NCBI RefSeq assembly: GCF_015220045.1
Contig: NZ_JADBGB010000001.1
Span: 248,001 to 312,000, forward strand
Origin: Marivivens aquimaris
GTDB taxonomy: Bacteria; Pseudomonadota; Alphaproteobacteria; Rhodobacterales; Rhodobacteraceae
Length of the DNA stretch: 64,000 nt
Direction: 5' to 3'
How positions within the stretch are numbered: the first letter of the stretch is position 1; the number at the start of each line of letters is the position of its first letter. The translations under genes were made by a program, and so were the position numbers. Under the pieces are notes generated by a model. That model saw nothing but the letters and a program-made list of their open reading frames with translations, made no database searches and was not told where the DNA came from. This document shows, piece after piece, positions 45,873-56,030 of the stretch.

Positions 45873-47198
45873 ATGTTTAAACGACTGTTGGCCCTGCTCT
45901 GCGCGATTGTGCTGGCCGGTCCTGTGATGGCCCAGACGCCGCTGCGCCTGACGATTACCGATGGTGTGATCGAGCCGCTGCCGTTCGCCGCCCCGACCTT
46001 TACCGCCGAGGTTGGCGGGTCGGAGCAGATGGCCGCCGACATCACACGCGTCATGTCCGAGGATCTGGTCAACACCGGTTTGTTCCGCCAGATCCCGTCG
46101 ACCGCCTTCATCAGCCAACACACCTTTGGCGTTGCGCCGTCCTTCTCTGACTGGCGCGCTGTGAACGCGCAGGCGCTGGTTTCGGGCGCCGTGTCGGTTC
46201 AAGGCGATCAAGTTGTCGTCAAATTCCGCCTCTATGACGTGTTCTCGGGCAACGAGCTTGGCGAAGGTCAGCAGCTTGTCGCATCGACAAACGGCTGGCG
46301 CCGCCTTGCGCACAAGGTTGCCGATCAGGTTTACAGCCGCATCACGGGTGAGGCCGGCTACTTTGACAGCCGCATCATCTATGTCGCTGAGAGCGGTCCG
46401 AAGGACAACCGCCGCAAGGTCATCTCGATTATGGACTACGACGGCAACCCGAGCAGCGTCACCCAGCTGACCACCGGCAGCTCGCTGGTGCTTGCGCCGC
46501 GTTTCTCGCCCACTGGCGACCGCGTACTGTACACCGACTACGCGTCGGGCAGCCCGCGGATCAACATGATCAACGTGGCCAACCCCGCGCCGATCCAGAT
46601 CCAGACGGCTCCGGGCAACATGGCGTTCACGCCGCGTTTCTCGCGCGATGGTTCCAAGGTGATTTACTCGCTGGAAACCGGCGGTAACACCGACATCTGG
46701 ATTACCGATATCGCCAGCGGCCAGCACACCCGTCTGACCAACGCAACGTCCATCGAGACCGCACCGTCGCTTTCGCCGGATGGCTCGCGTATCGTGTTCG
46801 AAAGCGACCGCTCGGGCTCACAGCAGTTGTACGTCATGCCGATCACCGGTGGTGAGCCGCAGCGTATTTCGTTCGGCGAAGGCCGTTATGGCACCCCTGT
46901 CTGGTCGCCGCGCGGTGACCTGATCGCTTTCACCAAGCAGAACGCGGGCGCGTTCCACATCGGCCGTATGCGCACCGATGGCAGCGACGAACGCCTTCTG
47001 TCGTCCGCGTCGGGTAGCTTCCTTGACGAAGGTCCGACTTGGGCGCCGAACGGCCGCGTGATCATGTTCTTCCGCGAACGCCTCGGCACTGACGGTGGTC
47101 CGTCGCTCTACACGGTTGACGTGTCGGGCCGGAACCTGCGTCAGATCCCGACCAACGGCTTTGCTTCGGACCCGTCGTGGGGCCCGCTCCGCAATTAA
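45873..47198 (+). CDS. tolB: Tol-Pal periplasmic beta-propeller protein TolB
   Basis: 441 residues with signal peptide [20 protein letters not shown]. The N-terminal alpha/beta domain covers about 22-165 and a six-bladed WD40-like propeller follows, with repeats such as [42 protein letters not shown] and [25 protein letters not shown]. Binds Pal and TolA. ATG 45873 with GAGGAAGCCC upstream. Confidence 0.96.
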   Translation: MFKRLLALLCAIVLAGPVMAQTPLRLTITDGVIEPLPFAAPTFTAEVGGSEQMAADITRVMSEDLVNTGLFRQIPSTAFISQHTFGVAPSFSDWRAVNAQALVSGAVSVQGDQVVVKFRLYDVFSGNELGEGQQLVASTNGWRRLAHKVADQVYSRITGEAGYFDSRIIYVAESGPKDNRRKVISIMDYDGNPSSVTQLTTGSSLVLAPRFSPTGDRVLYTDYASGSPRINMINVANPAPIQIQTAPGNMAFTPRFSRDGSKVIYSLETGGNTDIWITDIASGQHTRLTNATSIETAPSLSPDGSRIVFESDRSGSQQLYVMPITGGEPQRISFGEGRYGTPVWSPRGDLIAFTKQNAGAFHIGRMRTDGSDERLLSSASGSFLDEGPTWAPNGRVIMFFRERLGTDGGPSLYTVDVSGRNLRQIPTNGFASDPSWGPLRN

Positions 47199-47283
47199 CC
47201 CCTTCGGTATGGGAGATTCCCAAGTGGCGTCTCCCATGCTACCTTGAAATAAAACGAGCATTCGAATTTACAGGAACCCCACC

Positions 47284-47808
47284 ATGCGTAGCACCCTGAC
47301 CAAAGCGGCTCTCGCCGTCCTCGTCCTTGGCACCGCCGCTTGTACGAACCCCAACCGCTTCGGCGGCAACAGCAACAGCGTCGATCTGAACGCGAACGGC
47401 GCTTACGGCGCTGGCGCGAATGGTATGGCTGCCGATCCGTCGAGCCCTGCCTACTTCCAGCAGACGATCGGCGACCGCGTTCTGTTCAACGTCGACCAGT
47501 CGACCCTGACGCCCGCTGCGATGCAGACCCTCGACGGTCAGGTCCAGTGGCTGATGACCAACCTCGACTACACCGCCGTGATCGAAGGCCACGCCGACGA
47601 ACAGGGTACTCGCGAGTACAACCTTGCTCTGGGCGCACGCCGTGCGAATGCCGTCTACGAATACCTTGTCAGCAAGGGCATCCCCGCATCGCGTATCCGC
47701 ACTGTGTCCTACGGCAAAGAGCGTCCGGCAGCGACCTGCGCGAACGAAAGCTGCTACACGCAGAACCGCCGTGCCGTCACCGTGATCAACATCGCGGCAC
47801 TGAGCTAA
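47284..47808 (+). CDS. pal: Peptidoglycan-associated lipoprotein Pal
   Basis: 174 residues. The signal peptide ends in a lipobox (VLVLGTAAC, cysteine at about 20), a substrate for the lgt enzyme in this window. The OmpA-like peptidoglycan-binding domain includes LFNVDQSTLTPAAMQTLDGQVQWL, EGHADEQGTREYNLALGARRANAVYEYL and SYGKERPAA. Anchors the outer membrane to peptidoglycan and docks TolB. Confidence 0.96.
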   Translation: MRSTLTKAALAVLVLGTAACTNPNRFGGNSNSVDLNANGAYGAGANGMAADPSSPAYFQQTIGDRVLFNVDQSTLTPAAMQTLDGQVQWLMTNLDYTAVIEGHADEQGTREYNLALGARRANAVYEYLVSKGIPASRIRTVSYGKERPAATCANESCYTQNRRAVTVINIAALS

Positions 47809-47831
47809 GCTGAAACGAAGGGGAGAGAGCT

Positions 47832-48656
47832 ATGATCCGCAAGTCTATCGTTGCGCTCGCGCTATCTGTCGCTCTGCCTTGTGCCGCTCTGGCGCAGGAC
47901 GGAACACTCGCTGACGTGCGTCAGGAGCTCACGACCCTTTACGTCGACGTGCAGTCGCTCAAAGCGGAGATGACATCGACCGGTGAACTGACCATGGGCA
48001 CCGTCGGGAACACTCCGCTTGAGCGTCTGGACTCGATTTCCGCGCAGCTTCAGGTTCTAACGTCGAAGACCGAAGAGCTGGAATTCCGCATCAACCGCAT
48101 TGTGCAGGATGGCACCAACCGCATCGGAGACCTCGAATTCCGCCTGTGTGAGCTGGAAGAGTCTTGCGATATCGCGACCCTCGGCGACACCCCGTCGCTG
48201 GGTGGCAACATCGGTGCAGGCAACCAGCCGGTCGCACAAGAGCCGATCGATATCTCGCCGCAGCCTGAAATGGCGATGAGCGAGCAGTCCGATTTCGACA
48301 ACGCTGTCGCGGCGATGGAAGAGGGCGATTTCGAAGGCGCGGCCCAGATGTTCGAAAGCTTCGCGAACACCTATCCTGGCAGCACGCTGTCGCAACAGGC
48401 GCATTACTTCCGCGGCGAAAGCTACGAGTCCCTTGGGCGTATGACCGACGCGGCGCGCGCCTACCTCGACGCGTATTCGACCGACCAGAACGGTGTAATG
48501 GCGGCTGATGCGATGTTCAAACTCGGCATGTCGCTGGGTGCAATCGGCCAGACGCAGGACGCTTGCGTGACGCTCCAGCAGGTCGGACTGAAGTTCCCCG
48601 ACAGCGAGGCGGTTTTGGACGCCGAAGCCGCTATGCAGAACCTGTCGTGCCAGTAA
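47832..48656 (+). CDS. cpoB: Cell division coordinator CpoB (YbgF)
   Basis: 274 residues, signal peptide MIRKSIVALALSVALPCAALAQ. An N-terminal coiled coil (about 35-105: LTTLYVDVQSLKAEM ... EELEFRINRIV) is followed by a C-terminal TPR domain (DNAVAAMEEGDFEGAAQMFESFANTYPGSTLSQQAHYFRGESYESLGRMTDAA). Couples outer-membrane constriction with septal peptidoglycan synthesis. Overlaps tilS by ten bases. Confidence 0.93.
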   Translation: MIRKSIVALALSVALPCAALAQDGTLADVRQELTTLYVDVQSLKAEMTSTGELTMGTVGNTPLERLDSISAQLQVLTSKTEELEFRINRIVQDGTNRIGDLEFRLCELEESCDIATLGDTPSLGGNIGAGNQPVAQEPIDISPQPEMAMSEQSDFDNAVAAMEEGDFEGAAQMFESFANTYPGSTLSQQAHYFRGESYESLGRMTDAARAYLDAYSTDQNGVMAADAMFKLGMSLGAIGQTQDACVTLQQVGLKFPDSEAVLDAEAAMQNLSCQ

Positions 48657-49885
48657 CGCCTCAGAGCGAGTTGGACCACGTTTTACATAAGATCGAACAG
48701 CGGGCCGGAGACGGCCCGTTTGCTATTGCGGTGTCCGGTGGCGGGGACTCGATGGCTTTACTCGATATGGCTATTCGCGTTGCGCCTGATCGTGTGAGGG
48801 CTGTGACGGTTGATCACGGCCTGCGTGCAGAAGCCGCAGCAGAGGCGGAAGCCGTTGCTGCGTTTTGTACTGAACGCGGCGTGCCGCATACGGTGCTTCA
48901 CTGGAATGGCGATGAAGCCGAGGGCAACCTGATGGAAGCCGCACGTCAGGCCCGCTACGGCTTGATTGCAGACTGGGCCGAGGGGCAGGGGATCGGTAAG
49001 GTCCTTCTTGGTCAAACCAAGGATGATCAGTCCGAGACGTTCCTCATGCAGCTGACCCGTGGCGCTGGAGTTGACGGTCTCTCGGCGATGGCGGACGCGT
49101 TCGATGTGGGCGGTGTATCGTTCATCCGCCCGATGCTTGATGTCACGCGTGAGGACTTGCGGGATTATCTGACCGACCGAAACATCGCTTGGGCCGACGA
49201 TCCGACCAATGACAATCCGAAATACGCCCGCGTGCGTTTCCGACAGGCGATGCCGCAACTCTCCGACCTTGGACTAACCCATGACGCTCTGGCAAAGACG
49301 GTGGCGGCCATGCAGTCGGGCAAAGACGCGCTGGACCACTATGCGGCAATCGAGGCCGCGCGGCTTGTCACCATTGTTGATGGCGACGCCGTCATCCCGC
49401 AGCACATCCAGCCCGCGATCCCTGCGGACATCGAACGGCGCATCTGGCTCGCGATCCTGATGTGGATCGGTGGGGGCACCCATACGCCGCGCCAAAGCGC
49501 GCTCGACGAACTGACTGCTGCAGTTGCCGATGGCCGCGGGCACACAGTCAACGGCTGCCAGATTACCATCAAATATGGCGCCGTCAGGATCACGCGCGAA
49601 CTGAGCGCGATCAGCGGAAAAAGAATCGCTTCTACCGAAATCTGGGATCGTAGGTGGCGCCTGAATGGTCCCCACAAGGCCGGATTGAAGATCGCGCCGC
49701 TCGGTGAACAGGGTCTGCGCGATTGCCCCGATTGGCGAGAAACCCGTCAACCGAGGCACACTCTGATCGCTTCGCCTGCGGTTTGGCAGCAAGAACGGCT
49801 TGTTTCCGCGCCTTTGGCAGGATTTTCGAACGATTGGGAAGCGCAGATTGTCACGCCTTTCACTGTGGGGAAGAAGGTCCATTGA
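48647..49885 (+). CDS. tilS: tRNA(Ile)-lysidine synthetase
   Basis: 412 residues. Converts C34 of tRNA-Ile(CAU) to lysidine, making it read AUA. The PP-loop is IAVSGGGDSMALLDMA, then AVTVDHGLRAEAAAEA and LGQTKDDQSETFLMQLTRGAGVDGLSAM. I chose GTG 48647, which overlaps the cpoB end; the longer frame from 48563 lies wholly inside cpoB. In the alphaproteobacterial order pal-cpoB-tilS-ftsH. The C-terminal tRNA-binding part is short and divergent. Confidence 0.93.
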   Translation: MPVTPQSELDHVLHKIEQRAGDGPFAIAVSGGGDSMALLDMAIRVAPDRVRAVTVDHGLRAEAAAEAEAVAAFCTERGVPHTVLHWNGDEAEGNLMEAARQARYGLIADWAEGQGIGKVLLGQTKDDQSETFLMQLTRGAGVDGLSAMADAFDVGGVSFIRPMLDVTREDLRDYLTDRNIAWADDPTNDNPKYARVRFRQAMPQLSDLGLTHDALAKTVAAMQSGKDALDHYAAIEAARLVTIVDGDAVIPQHIQPAIPADIERRIWLAILMWIGGGTHTPRQSALDELTAAVADGRGHTVNGCQITIKYGAVRITRELSAISGKRIASTEIWDRRWRLNGPHKAGLKIAPLGEQGLRDCPDWRETRQPRHTLIASPAVWQQERLVSAPLAGFSNDWEAQIVTPFTVGKKVH

Positions 49886-49962
49886 ACCTCCCCGCGCGAT
49901 CCCTATTTTAAGACGGAAGCATGCCGTGCGTATAAGCGGCACGAAGTCAAAGGAGTTCCCCC

Positions 49963-51873
49963 TTGGGTAACGCAAGAAACATCGTCTTCTGGCTCGTCCT
50001 CTTTGTGTTGGTCGTGTCACTGTTCAACGTCATCTCTTCGCCGCCGTCGTCGCTTCAGTCGACCTCGCGCAGCTACTCGGAATTCATCGAGGCTGTTGAG
50101 AATGACCAAGTGGCCAGCGTCGAGCTGGACGGTGAGCGTGTCACCTATGTCGGAACCGACGACCGCACCTATTCGACGGTCAAACCCGAAGACGCATCGG
50201 TCACCGATATCCTGATTGCGAACGACGTTCCGGTTTCGGCCGATCCGCAAGAGCAGTCGATCTTCCAAGCGATCCTCGTGAGCCTGCTGCCGTTCCTGCT
50301 GCTGATCGGTGTCTGGATCTACTTCATGAACCGCATGCAAGGCGGCGGTCGTGGCGGCGCGATGGGCTTTGGCAAATCGAAGGCCAAGATGCTGACCGAA
50401 AAGCATGGCCGCGTCACCTTTGACGACGTTGCCGGTATCGACGAAGCCAAGGAAGAACTCGAAGAGATCGTTGAATTCCTGCGCAACCCGCAGAAATTCT
50501 CGCGCCTCGGCGGCAAGATCCCCAAGGGTGCGCTGCTTGTAGGCCCTCCGGGTACTGGTAAAACCCTGCTTGCCCGCGCAATCGCTGGCGAAGCCGGTGT
50601 TCCGTTCTTCACCATTTCCGGCTCGGACTTCGTTGAAATGTTTGTCGGTGTGGGTGCGTCCCGCGTCCGCGACATGTTCGAACAGGCCAAGAAAAACGCG
50701 CCGTGTATCGTCTTCATTGACGAAATCGACGCAGTCGGTCGTCACCGTGGTGCCGGTTATGGCGGCGGTAACGACGAGCGCGAACAGACCCTCAACCAGC
50801 TGCTGGTCGAGATGGACGGTTTCGAAGCCAATGAAGGTGTGATCATCGTTGCTGCGACCAACCGCCGTGACGTGCTCGACCCCGCGCTTCTGCGTCCGGG
50901 CCGTTTCGACCGTCAGGTCACCGTTCCGAACCCTGACATCAAAGGCCGCGAGAAGATCCTCGCTGTTCATGCTCGCAAAACTCCGCTGGGCAAAGACGTC
51001 GACCTGCGCATCATCGCACGCGGTACGCCGGGCTTCTCGGGTGCTGACCTGATGAACCTTGTCAATGAGGCTGCCCTGATGGCTGCCCGCGTTGGCCGCA
51101 GCTTTGTCACCATGGTCGATTTCGAGAACGCAAAAGACAAGGTCATGATGGGTGCGGAGCGTCGCTCGATGGTTCTGACGCAGGACCAGAAGGAAAAGAC
51201 CGCTTACCACGAAGCTGGTCACGCCGTTGTCGGTCTGACTCTGCCGAAGTGTGACCCTGTCTACAAGGCGACCATCATTCCGCGCGGTGGCGCGCTGGGT
51301 ATGGTTGTCTCGCTACCGGAAATGGACCGCCTGAACTGGCACAAGTCCGAATGTCACCAGAAGCTTGCGATGACGATGGCGGGTAAGGCCGCCGAAATCA
51401 TTAAGTACGGTGAGGACGAGGTCTCCAACGGTCCGGCTGGCGATATCCAGCAGGCATCGCAACTGGCGCGCGCCATGGTGCTGCGTTGGGGCATGTCGGA
51501 CAAGGTCGGCAACCTCGACTATTCGGAAGCTCACGAAGGTTACTCGGGTAATACTGCCGGCTTCTCTGTTTCGGCTCGGACCAAAGAGCTGATCGAAGAA
51601 GAGGTCCGCGACTTCATCCAGCATGGCTACGAAGAAGCTTACCGCATCCTGACCGAAAAGAAGGATGAGTGGGAGCGTCTGGCCCAAGGTCTGCTCGAAT
51701 ACGAGACCCTGACTGGCGAAGAGATCAAGCGCGTCATGAAAGGCGAGCCGCCGCAAGGTAACGGCGACGATCAGGACAAGGACGAGAGCGGTTCCGTCCA
51801 CGCGATGCCGAAGACACGCAAGGCCAAGAAGCCGAGCGATGACAGCGGCCTCGAACCGGAGCCGACGGCTTGA
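49963..51873 (+). CDS. ftsH: ATP-dependent membrane protease FtsH
   Basis: 636 residues from TTG 49963, with AAAGGAG upstream. Two membrane helices (about 7-26 and 104-124) flank a periplasmic domain. AAA module: Walker A GPPGTGKT, Walker [34 protein letters not shown]. Zinc protease: [10 protein letters not shown] and the third ligand Asp near [11 protein letters not shown]. Degrades misfolded membrane proteins and regulators such as LpxC or RpoH in relatives. The acidic/basic C-terminal tail (about 600-636) is low complexity. Confidence 0.97.
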   Translation: MGNARNIVFWLVLFVLVVSLFNVISSPPSSLQSTSRSYSEFIEAVENDQVASVELDGERVTYVGTDDRTYSTVKPEDASVTDILIANDVPVSADPQEQSIFQAILVSLLPFLLLIGVWIYFMNRMQGGGRGGAMGFGKSKAKMLTEKHGRVTFDDVAGIDEAKEELEEIVEFLRNPQKFSRLGGKIPKGALLVGPPGTGKTLLARAIAGEAGVPFFTISGSDFVEMFVGVGASRVRDMFEQAKKNAPCIVFIDEIDAVGRHRGAGYGGGNDEREQTLNQLLVEMDGFEANEGVIIVAATNRRDVLDPALLRPGRFDRQVTVPNPDIKGREKILAVHARKTPLGKDVDLRIIARGTPGFSGADLMNLVNEAALMAARVGRSFVTMVDFENAKDKVMMGAERRSMVLTQDQKEKTAYHEAGHAVVGLTLPKCDPVYKATIIPRGGALGMVVSLPEMDRLNWHKSECHQKLAMTMAGKAAEIIKYGEDEVSNGPAGDIQQASQLARAMVLRWGMSDKVGNLDYSEAHEGYSGNTAGFSVSARTKELIEEEVRDFIQHGYEEAYRILTEKKDEWERLAQGLLEYETLTGEEIKRVMKGEPPQGNGDDQDKDESGSVHAMPKTRKAKKPSDDSGLEPEPTA

Positions 51874-51881
51874 CCCCGACG

Positions 51882-52658
51882 ATGAAAAACGACTGGCGCC
51901 CCGAAACCTACGCAAGGTTTCGGGGCGTTCGTTTGCGGCCTGCCCTCGATCTGCTGGCGCAGATCGGTGAATTGCCCGAAGGCGACGTGATCGACCTTGG
52001 TTGTGGTGACGGCGCGGTGGCTGAAGCACTTGCCCTGCGCTTTGCCGATAAGGCGATCAAGGGCGTCGACAGCAGCCCCGCGATGCTCGCCAAAGCATCT
52101 GCGACGCGCTGCTACGATGACCTTGTCCACGCGGACATCGTGCATTGGGAGCCTGCGGATACGCCTGCGGTGATCTTCTCCAACGCTGCGCTGAACTGGG
52201 TGTCCGACCACAAACAGATGATGCCACGCATCGCCGCGTTCCTGCCACAGGGCGGGGTGCTCGCCGTGCAGATGCCCGGCCAGCACGACGCACCGTCGCA
52301 CGCGCTCGCCCGCAAGGTCGCCAAGCGCATGTTCCCCGACCGTTATCCGTGGCCCGATCCGGTTGCGCACGTGCTCAATCCTGCCGAATACCTCGACCTG
52401 CTAGCGCCGATTGGTAATGTCGAGGCGTGGGAGACAACGTACATCCAGACGCTTTCTGCCGATGACGGCAGCCATCCGGTTCGACGTTTTACCGAGGCGA
52501 CCTACCTCCGTCCCATCCTTGACGTGCTGAACGACGAGGAGACCGACAGCTATATTTCCGAGTACGAGGCAGAACTTGGCAAGGCATATCCCGTCAGCTA
52601 CCAAGGCGTGTGCCAGATGCCATTCCGGCGCGTATTCTTTGTATTGACGAAAGACTAA
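51882..52658 (+). CDS. tam: Trans-aconitate 2-methyltransferase
   Basis: 258 residues from ATG 51882 (MKNDWRPETYARFRGVRLRPALDLLAQIG). Methylates trans-aconitate, an inhibitor of aconitase. The SAM motif VIDLGCGDGAVAEALALRF and the Tam-specific VIFSNAALNWVSDHKQMMPRI are present. TTG 51870 is an alternative start that would overlap the ftsH stop and has GGAG at a good distance. Stop overlaps the MOSC gene start (TAATG). Confidence 0.9.
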   Translation: MKNDWRPETYARFRGVRLRPALDLLAQIGELPEGDVIDLGCGDGAVAEALALRFADKAIKGVDSSPAMLAKASATRCYDDLVHADIVHWEPADTPAVIFSNAALNWVSDHKQMMPRIAAFLPQGGVLAVQMPGQHDAPSHALARKVAKRMFPDRYPWPDPVAHVLNPAEYLDLLAPIGNVEAWETTYIQTLSADDGSHPVRRFTEATYLRPILDVLNDEETDSYISEYEAELGKAYPVSYQGVCQMPFRRVFFVLTKD

Positions 52659-53242
52659 TGCCCGCACTCGTTCCGACCGACTATTACGGTAAAATCACTT
52701 GGCTGGGCTTCATGCCCGTTTTGTCCGACCGCACCATCACCTCTGAAGGGGTGACGGAGATGCCGCTGGACCTCAATGGTTTCGAAAAGGACGCCCACTA
52801 TGGCCGCACGCGCCCGTCGTGCAGCCGCGTGACGCTCCAGCATCCCAAGAACACCGAGATCGCGAACGTGCGCCAGCTGTCGATCCTGTCGGCAGAAGAG
52901 ATGGCTGCCATTGCGATGAAGCTGGATCTGGAGGAGCTCGATCCTCTCTGGCTCGGCGCGACCGTCGTGGTGTCCGGCATCCCCGATTTCACCCATATTC
53001 CCCCGTCGAGTCGCCTTCAGGCACCGAACGGGACGACGCTCATCGTCGATATGGTAAACCAGCCCTGCAACATCGTTTCGATGACGATCGAGCAGGACAA
53101 ACCGGGGCACGGCAAAAAATTCCGCCAAGCTGCTCAAGGTCGCCGCGGCGTCACCGCATGGGTCGAACGCGAAGGCGGATTGAAGATCGGCGACCTCCTG
53201 AGGCTCCACGTTCCCCAGCAACGGGCATGGTCGCCGGACTAA
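52658..53242 (+). CDS. MOSC domain protein
   Basis: 194 residues. MOSC domains bind sulfur or molybdenum cofactor groups through a conserved cysteine, here in [14 protein letters not shown]. Other domain marks are [29 protein letters not shown] and the C-terminal [20 protein letters not shown]. Stand-alone form without the MOSC_N or ferredoxin part. Coupled to tam by one base. Physiological role unknown. Confidence 0.87.
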   Translation: MPALVPTDYYGKITWLGFMPVLSDRTITSEGVTEMPLDLNGFEKDAHYGRTRPSCSRVTLQHPKNTEIANVRQLSILSAEEMAAIAMKLDLEELDPLWLGATVVVSGIPDFTHIPPSSRLQAPNGTTLIVDMVNQPCNIVSMTIEQDKPGHGKKFRQAAQGRRGVTAWVEREGGLKIGDLLRLHVPQQRAWSPD

Positions 53243-53420
53243 AACGCGAGTTTCCTATACGAAAATAACGGACCTGCCTTGGCCGATTCCACGCCTGAAA
53301 ACGTCGGAAATCGCGCGCGTTCCTTATTTCGTTGAAGCTAGGAGTGTGGCAACTCAACGCCGCAGCGGCAGAGTGTGCGCCTGTCCGTTGCTACCAACTG
53401 ACCAGAACGAAGAGGACCCG

Positions 53421-54311
53421 ATGAGCGCGAAAGTAATCGACGGCAAAGCGTTTGCGGCAAACGTCCGCGAAAAGGTTGCGGGCCATGTGACCCGCCTCAA
53501 GGAAGAGAACGGCATCACGCCCGGTCTCGCTGTGGTTCTGGTCGGTGAAGACCCCGCGTCGCAGGTCTACGTCCGTATGAAGGGCAAGCAGACCGTCGAA
53601 GTCGGCATGAACTCCTACGAGCACAAGCTGGACGCCGACACCTCGGAAGAGGCGCTGCTCGCGCTGATCGACCAGCTGAATAACGATCCGGCAGTTCACG
53701 GCATCCTCGTCCAGCTTCCGCTGCCGTCGCATCTGAACTCCGACCTCGTCATCAACTCGATTTCGCCTGCGAAGGACGTCGATGGTTTCCATACCTCGAA
53801 CGTTGGTCTGCTCGGTACCGGTCAGAAGTCGATGGTACCCTGCACGCCGCTCGGCTGCCTGATGATGCTGCGTGACCACCACGGCTCGCTCTCGGGTATG
53901 AACGCCGTCGTCATTGGTCGCTCGAACATCGTGGGCAAGCCGATGGCCCAGCTGCTGCTGAATGACAGCTGCACCGTAACGATCGCTCACAGCCGCACCA
54001 AGAACATTCAGGACGTCGTCAAGCAGGCAGACATCGTCGTCGCCGCTGTCGGTCGTCCCGAGATGGTCACCGGCGAATGGATCAAGGATGGCGCGACCGT
54101 CATCGACGTGGGCATTAACCGGATCGAGCGCGACGGCAAAACCAAGCTGGTCGGTGACTGCGAGTATGATTCCTGCGCCGAAGTGGCTGGCGCCATCACG
54201 CCCGTGCCGGGCGGCGTCGGTCCGATGACTATCGCCTGTCTGCTGGCGAACACCGTGACGGCCTGCTGCCGCGCGAACAATCTGGCAGAGCCCGAAGGCC
54301 TCACCGCCTGA
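53421..54311 (+). CDS. folD: Methylenetetrahydrofolate dehydrogenase/cyclohydrolase FolD
   Basis: 296 residues from ATG 53421 ([18 protein letters not shown]), AAGAGG upstream. Interconverts 5,10-methylene-, methenyl- and 10-formyl-tetrahydrofolate. The catalytic Lys is in [14 protein letters not shown], substrate site [10 protein letters not shown], the NADP site [17 protein letters not shown] and the C-terminal [15 protein letters not shown]. The frame stays open upstream to GTG 53346, but that extension is rich in Arg/Cys and not part of the family. Confidence 0.96.
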   Translation: MSAKVIDGKAFAANVREKVAGHVTRLKEENGITPGLAVVLVGEDPASQVYVRMKGKQTVEVGMNSYEHKLDADTSEEALLALIDQLNNDPAVHGILVQLPLPSHLNSDLVINSISPAKDVDGFHTSNVGLLGTGQKSMVPCTPLGCLMMLRDHHGSLSGMNAVVIGRSNIVGKPMAQLLLNDSCTVTIAHSRTKNIQDVVKQADIVVAAVGRPEMVTGEWIKDGATVIDVGINRIERDGKTKLVGDCEYDSCAEVAGAITPVPGGVGPMTIACLLANTVTACCRANNLAEPEGLTA

Positions 54312-54334
54312 TCTGGTAGGATAATCTGACTAAA

Positions 54335-54357
54335 AGCGGGCCTTCGGGCCCGTTTTT
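54335..54357 (+). terminator. Intrinsic terminator of folD
   Basis: GCGGGCC / GGGCCCG with a TTC loop, followed by TTTTT, 24 bases past the folD stop. Confidence 0.9.
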
Positions 54358-54541
54358 CATTTTGCCGCCACGTATTCCTTGCCGCGACCCGTTTTCATGT
54401 GTGCAAAGTGAATCACATTTTGCGTAAAAAATTTGCATAGTTCCAAAGTGCGTCTGGCAACCTGTCTTTTTGTGCAATATTGCCGACTTTATCCAGTGAA
54501 TCGCAGTTTTCGTGCATTTGAGCAAAGCATCGGGGGATACC

Positions 54542-55372
54542 TTGCCCAGTTATCGCGAGGCGCCATTGCCATCTTTTCGTCCGCGCGTGCGGATCGCAGC
54601 AATTATGAGTGTGATTGCCGGCTGGACCGCGCCGTTTAACACCATTTGGATTCAGCCTGTCGCTCTGCGTATGTTGTTCTGGGCGAGTATTTGCTTCGGC
54701 ACGATTTTCGTCGTCCAAGGCATTCGCTTGGTGATCGTTCGCATTGTTCCGGACTGGATGCGGTATCAGGTCGACATTCTTTCGATGTTCCTGATGACCT
54801 TCATCGCCGCGCCTGTCATCTACTTCGCATTGAGGTTCGGCGGCGCGCCGGAAGCGCTGCGGCCTGAGTTACTGGTGCTATGGCTCGATATCTTCGTGGT
54901 TTGCGTAGCCATTGCGTTGATCCGCACCGTCGTTCTTCGCCAGCGCTGGCAGCCTGTCCCCGTGGTCACAATTGCAGCGAATGTGGCGCATGAATTCACC
55001 GCGCCGGTGAAGGTGCAGATGCTCGAACGGTTGGAAGGCGTCGACGATGCCAGCAAGATCATCCGCCTCAGCAGTGACAACCATTATGTCGTCGTGACGA
55101 TCGTCGGACAGGAGCAGCAGCGCGTGCTCATGCGCCTTGGCGATGCGGTTAAGGAGATGACTGGCGTCGATGGCATTCAGGTCCACCGTTCACATTGGGT
55201 CGCCCGCGCCGCAATCGAGCGTATCGGCCGCGTGGACTCCCGCGACTACGTCTGGCTGACGGACGGCTCCCAGGTGCCTGTCTCCAAGAGCGGCAAGGAA
55301 AGCCTGCGTGAGGCGGGGATTATCTTCGACGCGCAGCCTTCAACGGCACAGCAAGACATCGCGGCCCAGTAA
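54542..55372 (+). CDS. Membrane-anchored LytTR DNA-binding protein
   Basis: 276 residues from TTG 54542, chosen because GGGGGA precedes it; GTG 54512 and ATG 54605 are alternatives in the same frame. Three or four membrane helices fill the first 130 residues (FWASICFGTIFVVQGIRLVIV; DILSMFLMTFIAAPVIYFAL; LDIFVVCVAIALIRTVVL). The C-terminal LytTR domain reads IIRLSSDNHYVVVTIVG ... MTGVDGIQVHRSHWVARAAI. No histidine kinase or response regulator receiver is nearby, so it may sense a membrane signal directly. The 3' end overlaps pdeM by 53 bases. Confidence 0.85.
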   Translation: MPSYREAPLPSFRPRVRIAAIMSVIAGWTAPFNTIWIQPVALRMLFWASICFGTIFVVQGIRLVIVRIVPDWMRYQVDILSMFLMTFIAAPVIYFALRFGGAPEALRPELLVLWLDIFVVCVAIALIRTVVLRQRWQPVPVVTIAANVAHEFTAPVKVQMLERLEGVDDASKIIRLSSDNHYVVVTIVGQEQQRVLMRLGDAVKEMTGVDGIQVHRSHWVARAAIERIGRVDSRDYVWLTDGSQVPVSKSGKESLREAGIIFDAQPSTAQQDIAAQ

Positions 55373-55982
55373 GCACGGCAATCGCCGCCGCGCTGAACAT
55401 CTGCACAAGCGGGGCGCGGTTTGCGTACATGCCGCCTGTGTAGGTCCCGAAAGCGGGCATGATCAGGCGGTTTTCGTCATAGACAAATGCGGGCCGCGAC
55501 TGGCCGGAAATGCTGTGCTTGGGGTGATAATGGCCCGAAACCTCGGCCACCGCGCCGTCCTCGGCGATATGGCGGAACACCAGCGGTCCGACCTTGTACT
55601 CGGCAAGGTAATCGCCTCCGAGCTCGACCGGCCCTGCATCATGGTTGCCCGCGATCCAGATCCACTCGCGACCGGCCTGCATGCGCGTGAGCCAGAGGCG
55701 TTCGTTGTCGGGCATGGCTTCAATGGCTTCGACGTCATCGAAACTGTCGCCGAGGCAAACCACGCAAGCCGGATCATAAAGCTGGATGTCCTCGTCAAGC
55801 CGAGCGAGCGTATCGCGTGTCTCGTAGGGCGGGAGCATTCCACGACCTTTACGCGCAAACCGTTCCGCTTTGCACAGGTGCAGGTCCGAAACGACAAGCG
55901 TCCGCGTCTCCGCAAGCCAAAGCGCGCCAGAGGGCAGGGCGGTCAGTGGGACACCGGCAAGAGTGAAGGCATGAGTGGTCAT
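55320..55982 (-). CDS. pdeM: Ligase-associated DNA-repair phosphoesterase PdeM
   Basis: 220 residues. Calcineurin-like metallophosphoesterase with metal motifs VVSDLHLCKAERFARKG, CLGDSFDDVEAIE, WIAGNHD and VSGHYHPKHS. PdeM is normally encoded beside an ATP-dependent ligase, a DEXH helicase (Lhr-like) and an exonuclease; none of these is visible next to it here. Converges on the LytTR gene with a 53-base coding overlap. Confidence 0.88.
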   Translation of the reverse strand: MTTHAFTLAGVPLTALPSGALWLAETRTLVVSDLHLCKAERFARKGRGMLPPYETRDTLARLDEDIQLYDPACVVCLGDSFDDVEAIEAMPDNERLWLTRMQAGREWIWIAGNHDAGPVELGGDYLAEYKVGPLVFRHIAEDGAVAEVSGHYHPKHSISGQSRPAFVYDENRLIMPAFGTYTGGMYANRAPLVQMFSAAAIAVLTGPRCLAVPLKAARRR

Positions 55983-56030
55983 GCCGGTTTTCTTGAGCCT
56001 TTCCCGCGAATGGTCAAGTGCACGGAAGCG

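Noticed and set aside
45758..45880. 40-codon ORF (MPEFCCTRATQT...) overlapping the end of the small secreted gene and running into tolB
   Set aside because: No Shine-Dalgarno of its own, runs into the tolB start, composition unlike a protein.
53346..53420. GTG start that would lengthen FolD by 25 residues
   Set aside because: The added Arg/Cys-rich segment is foreign to the family and ATG 53421 has its own ribosome site.
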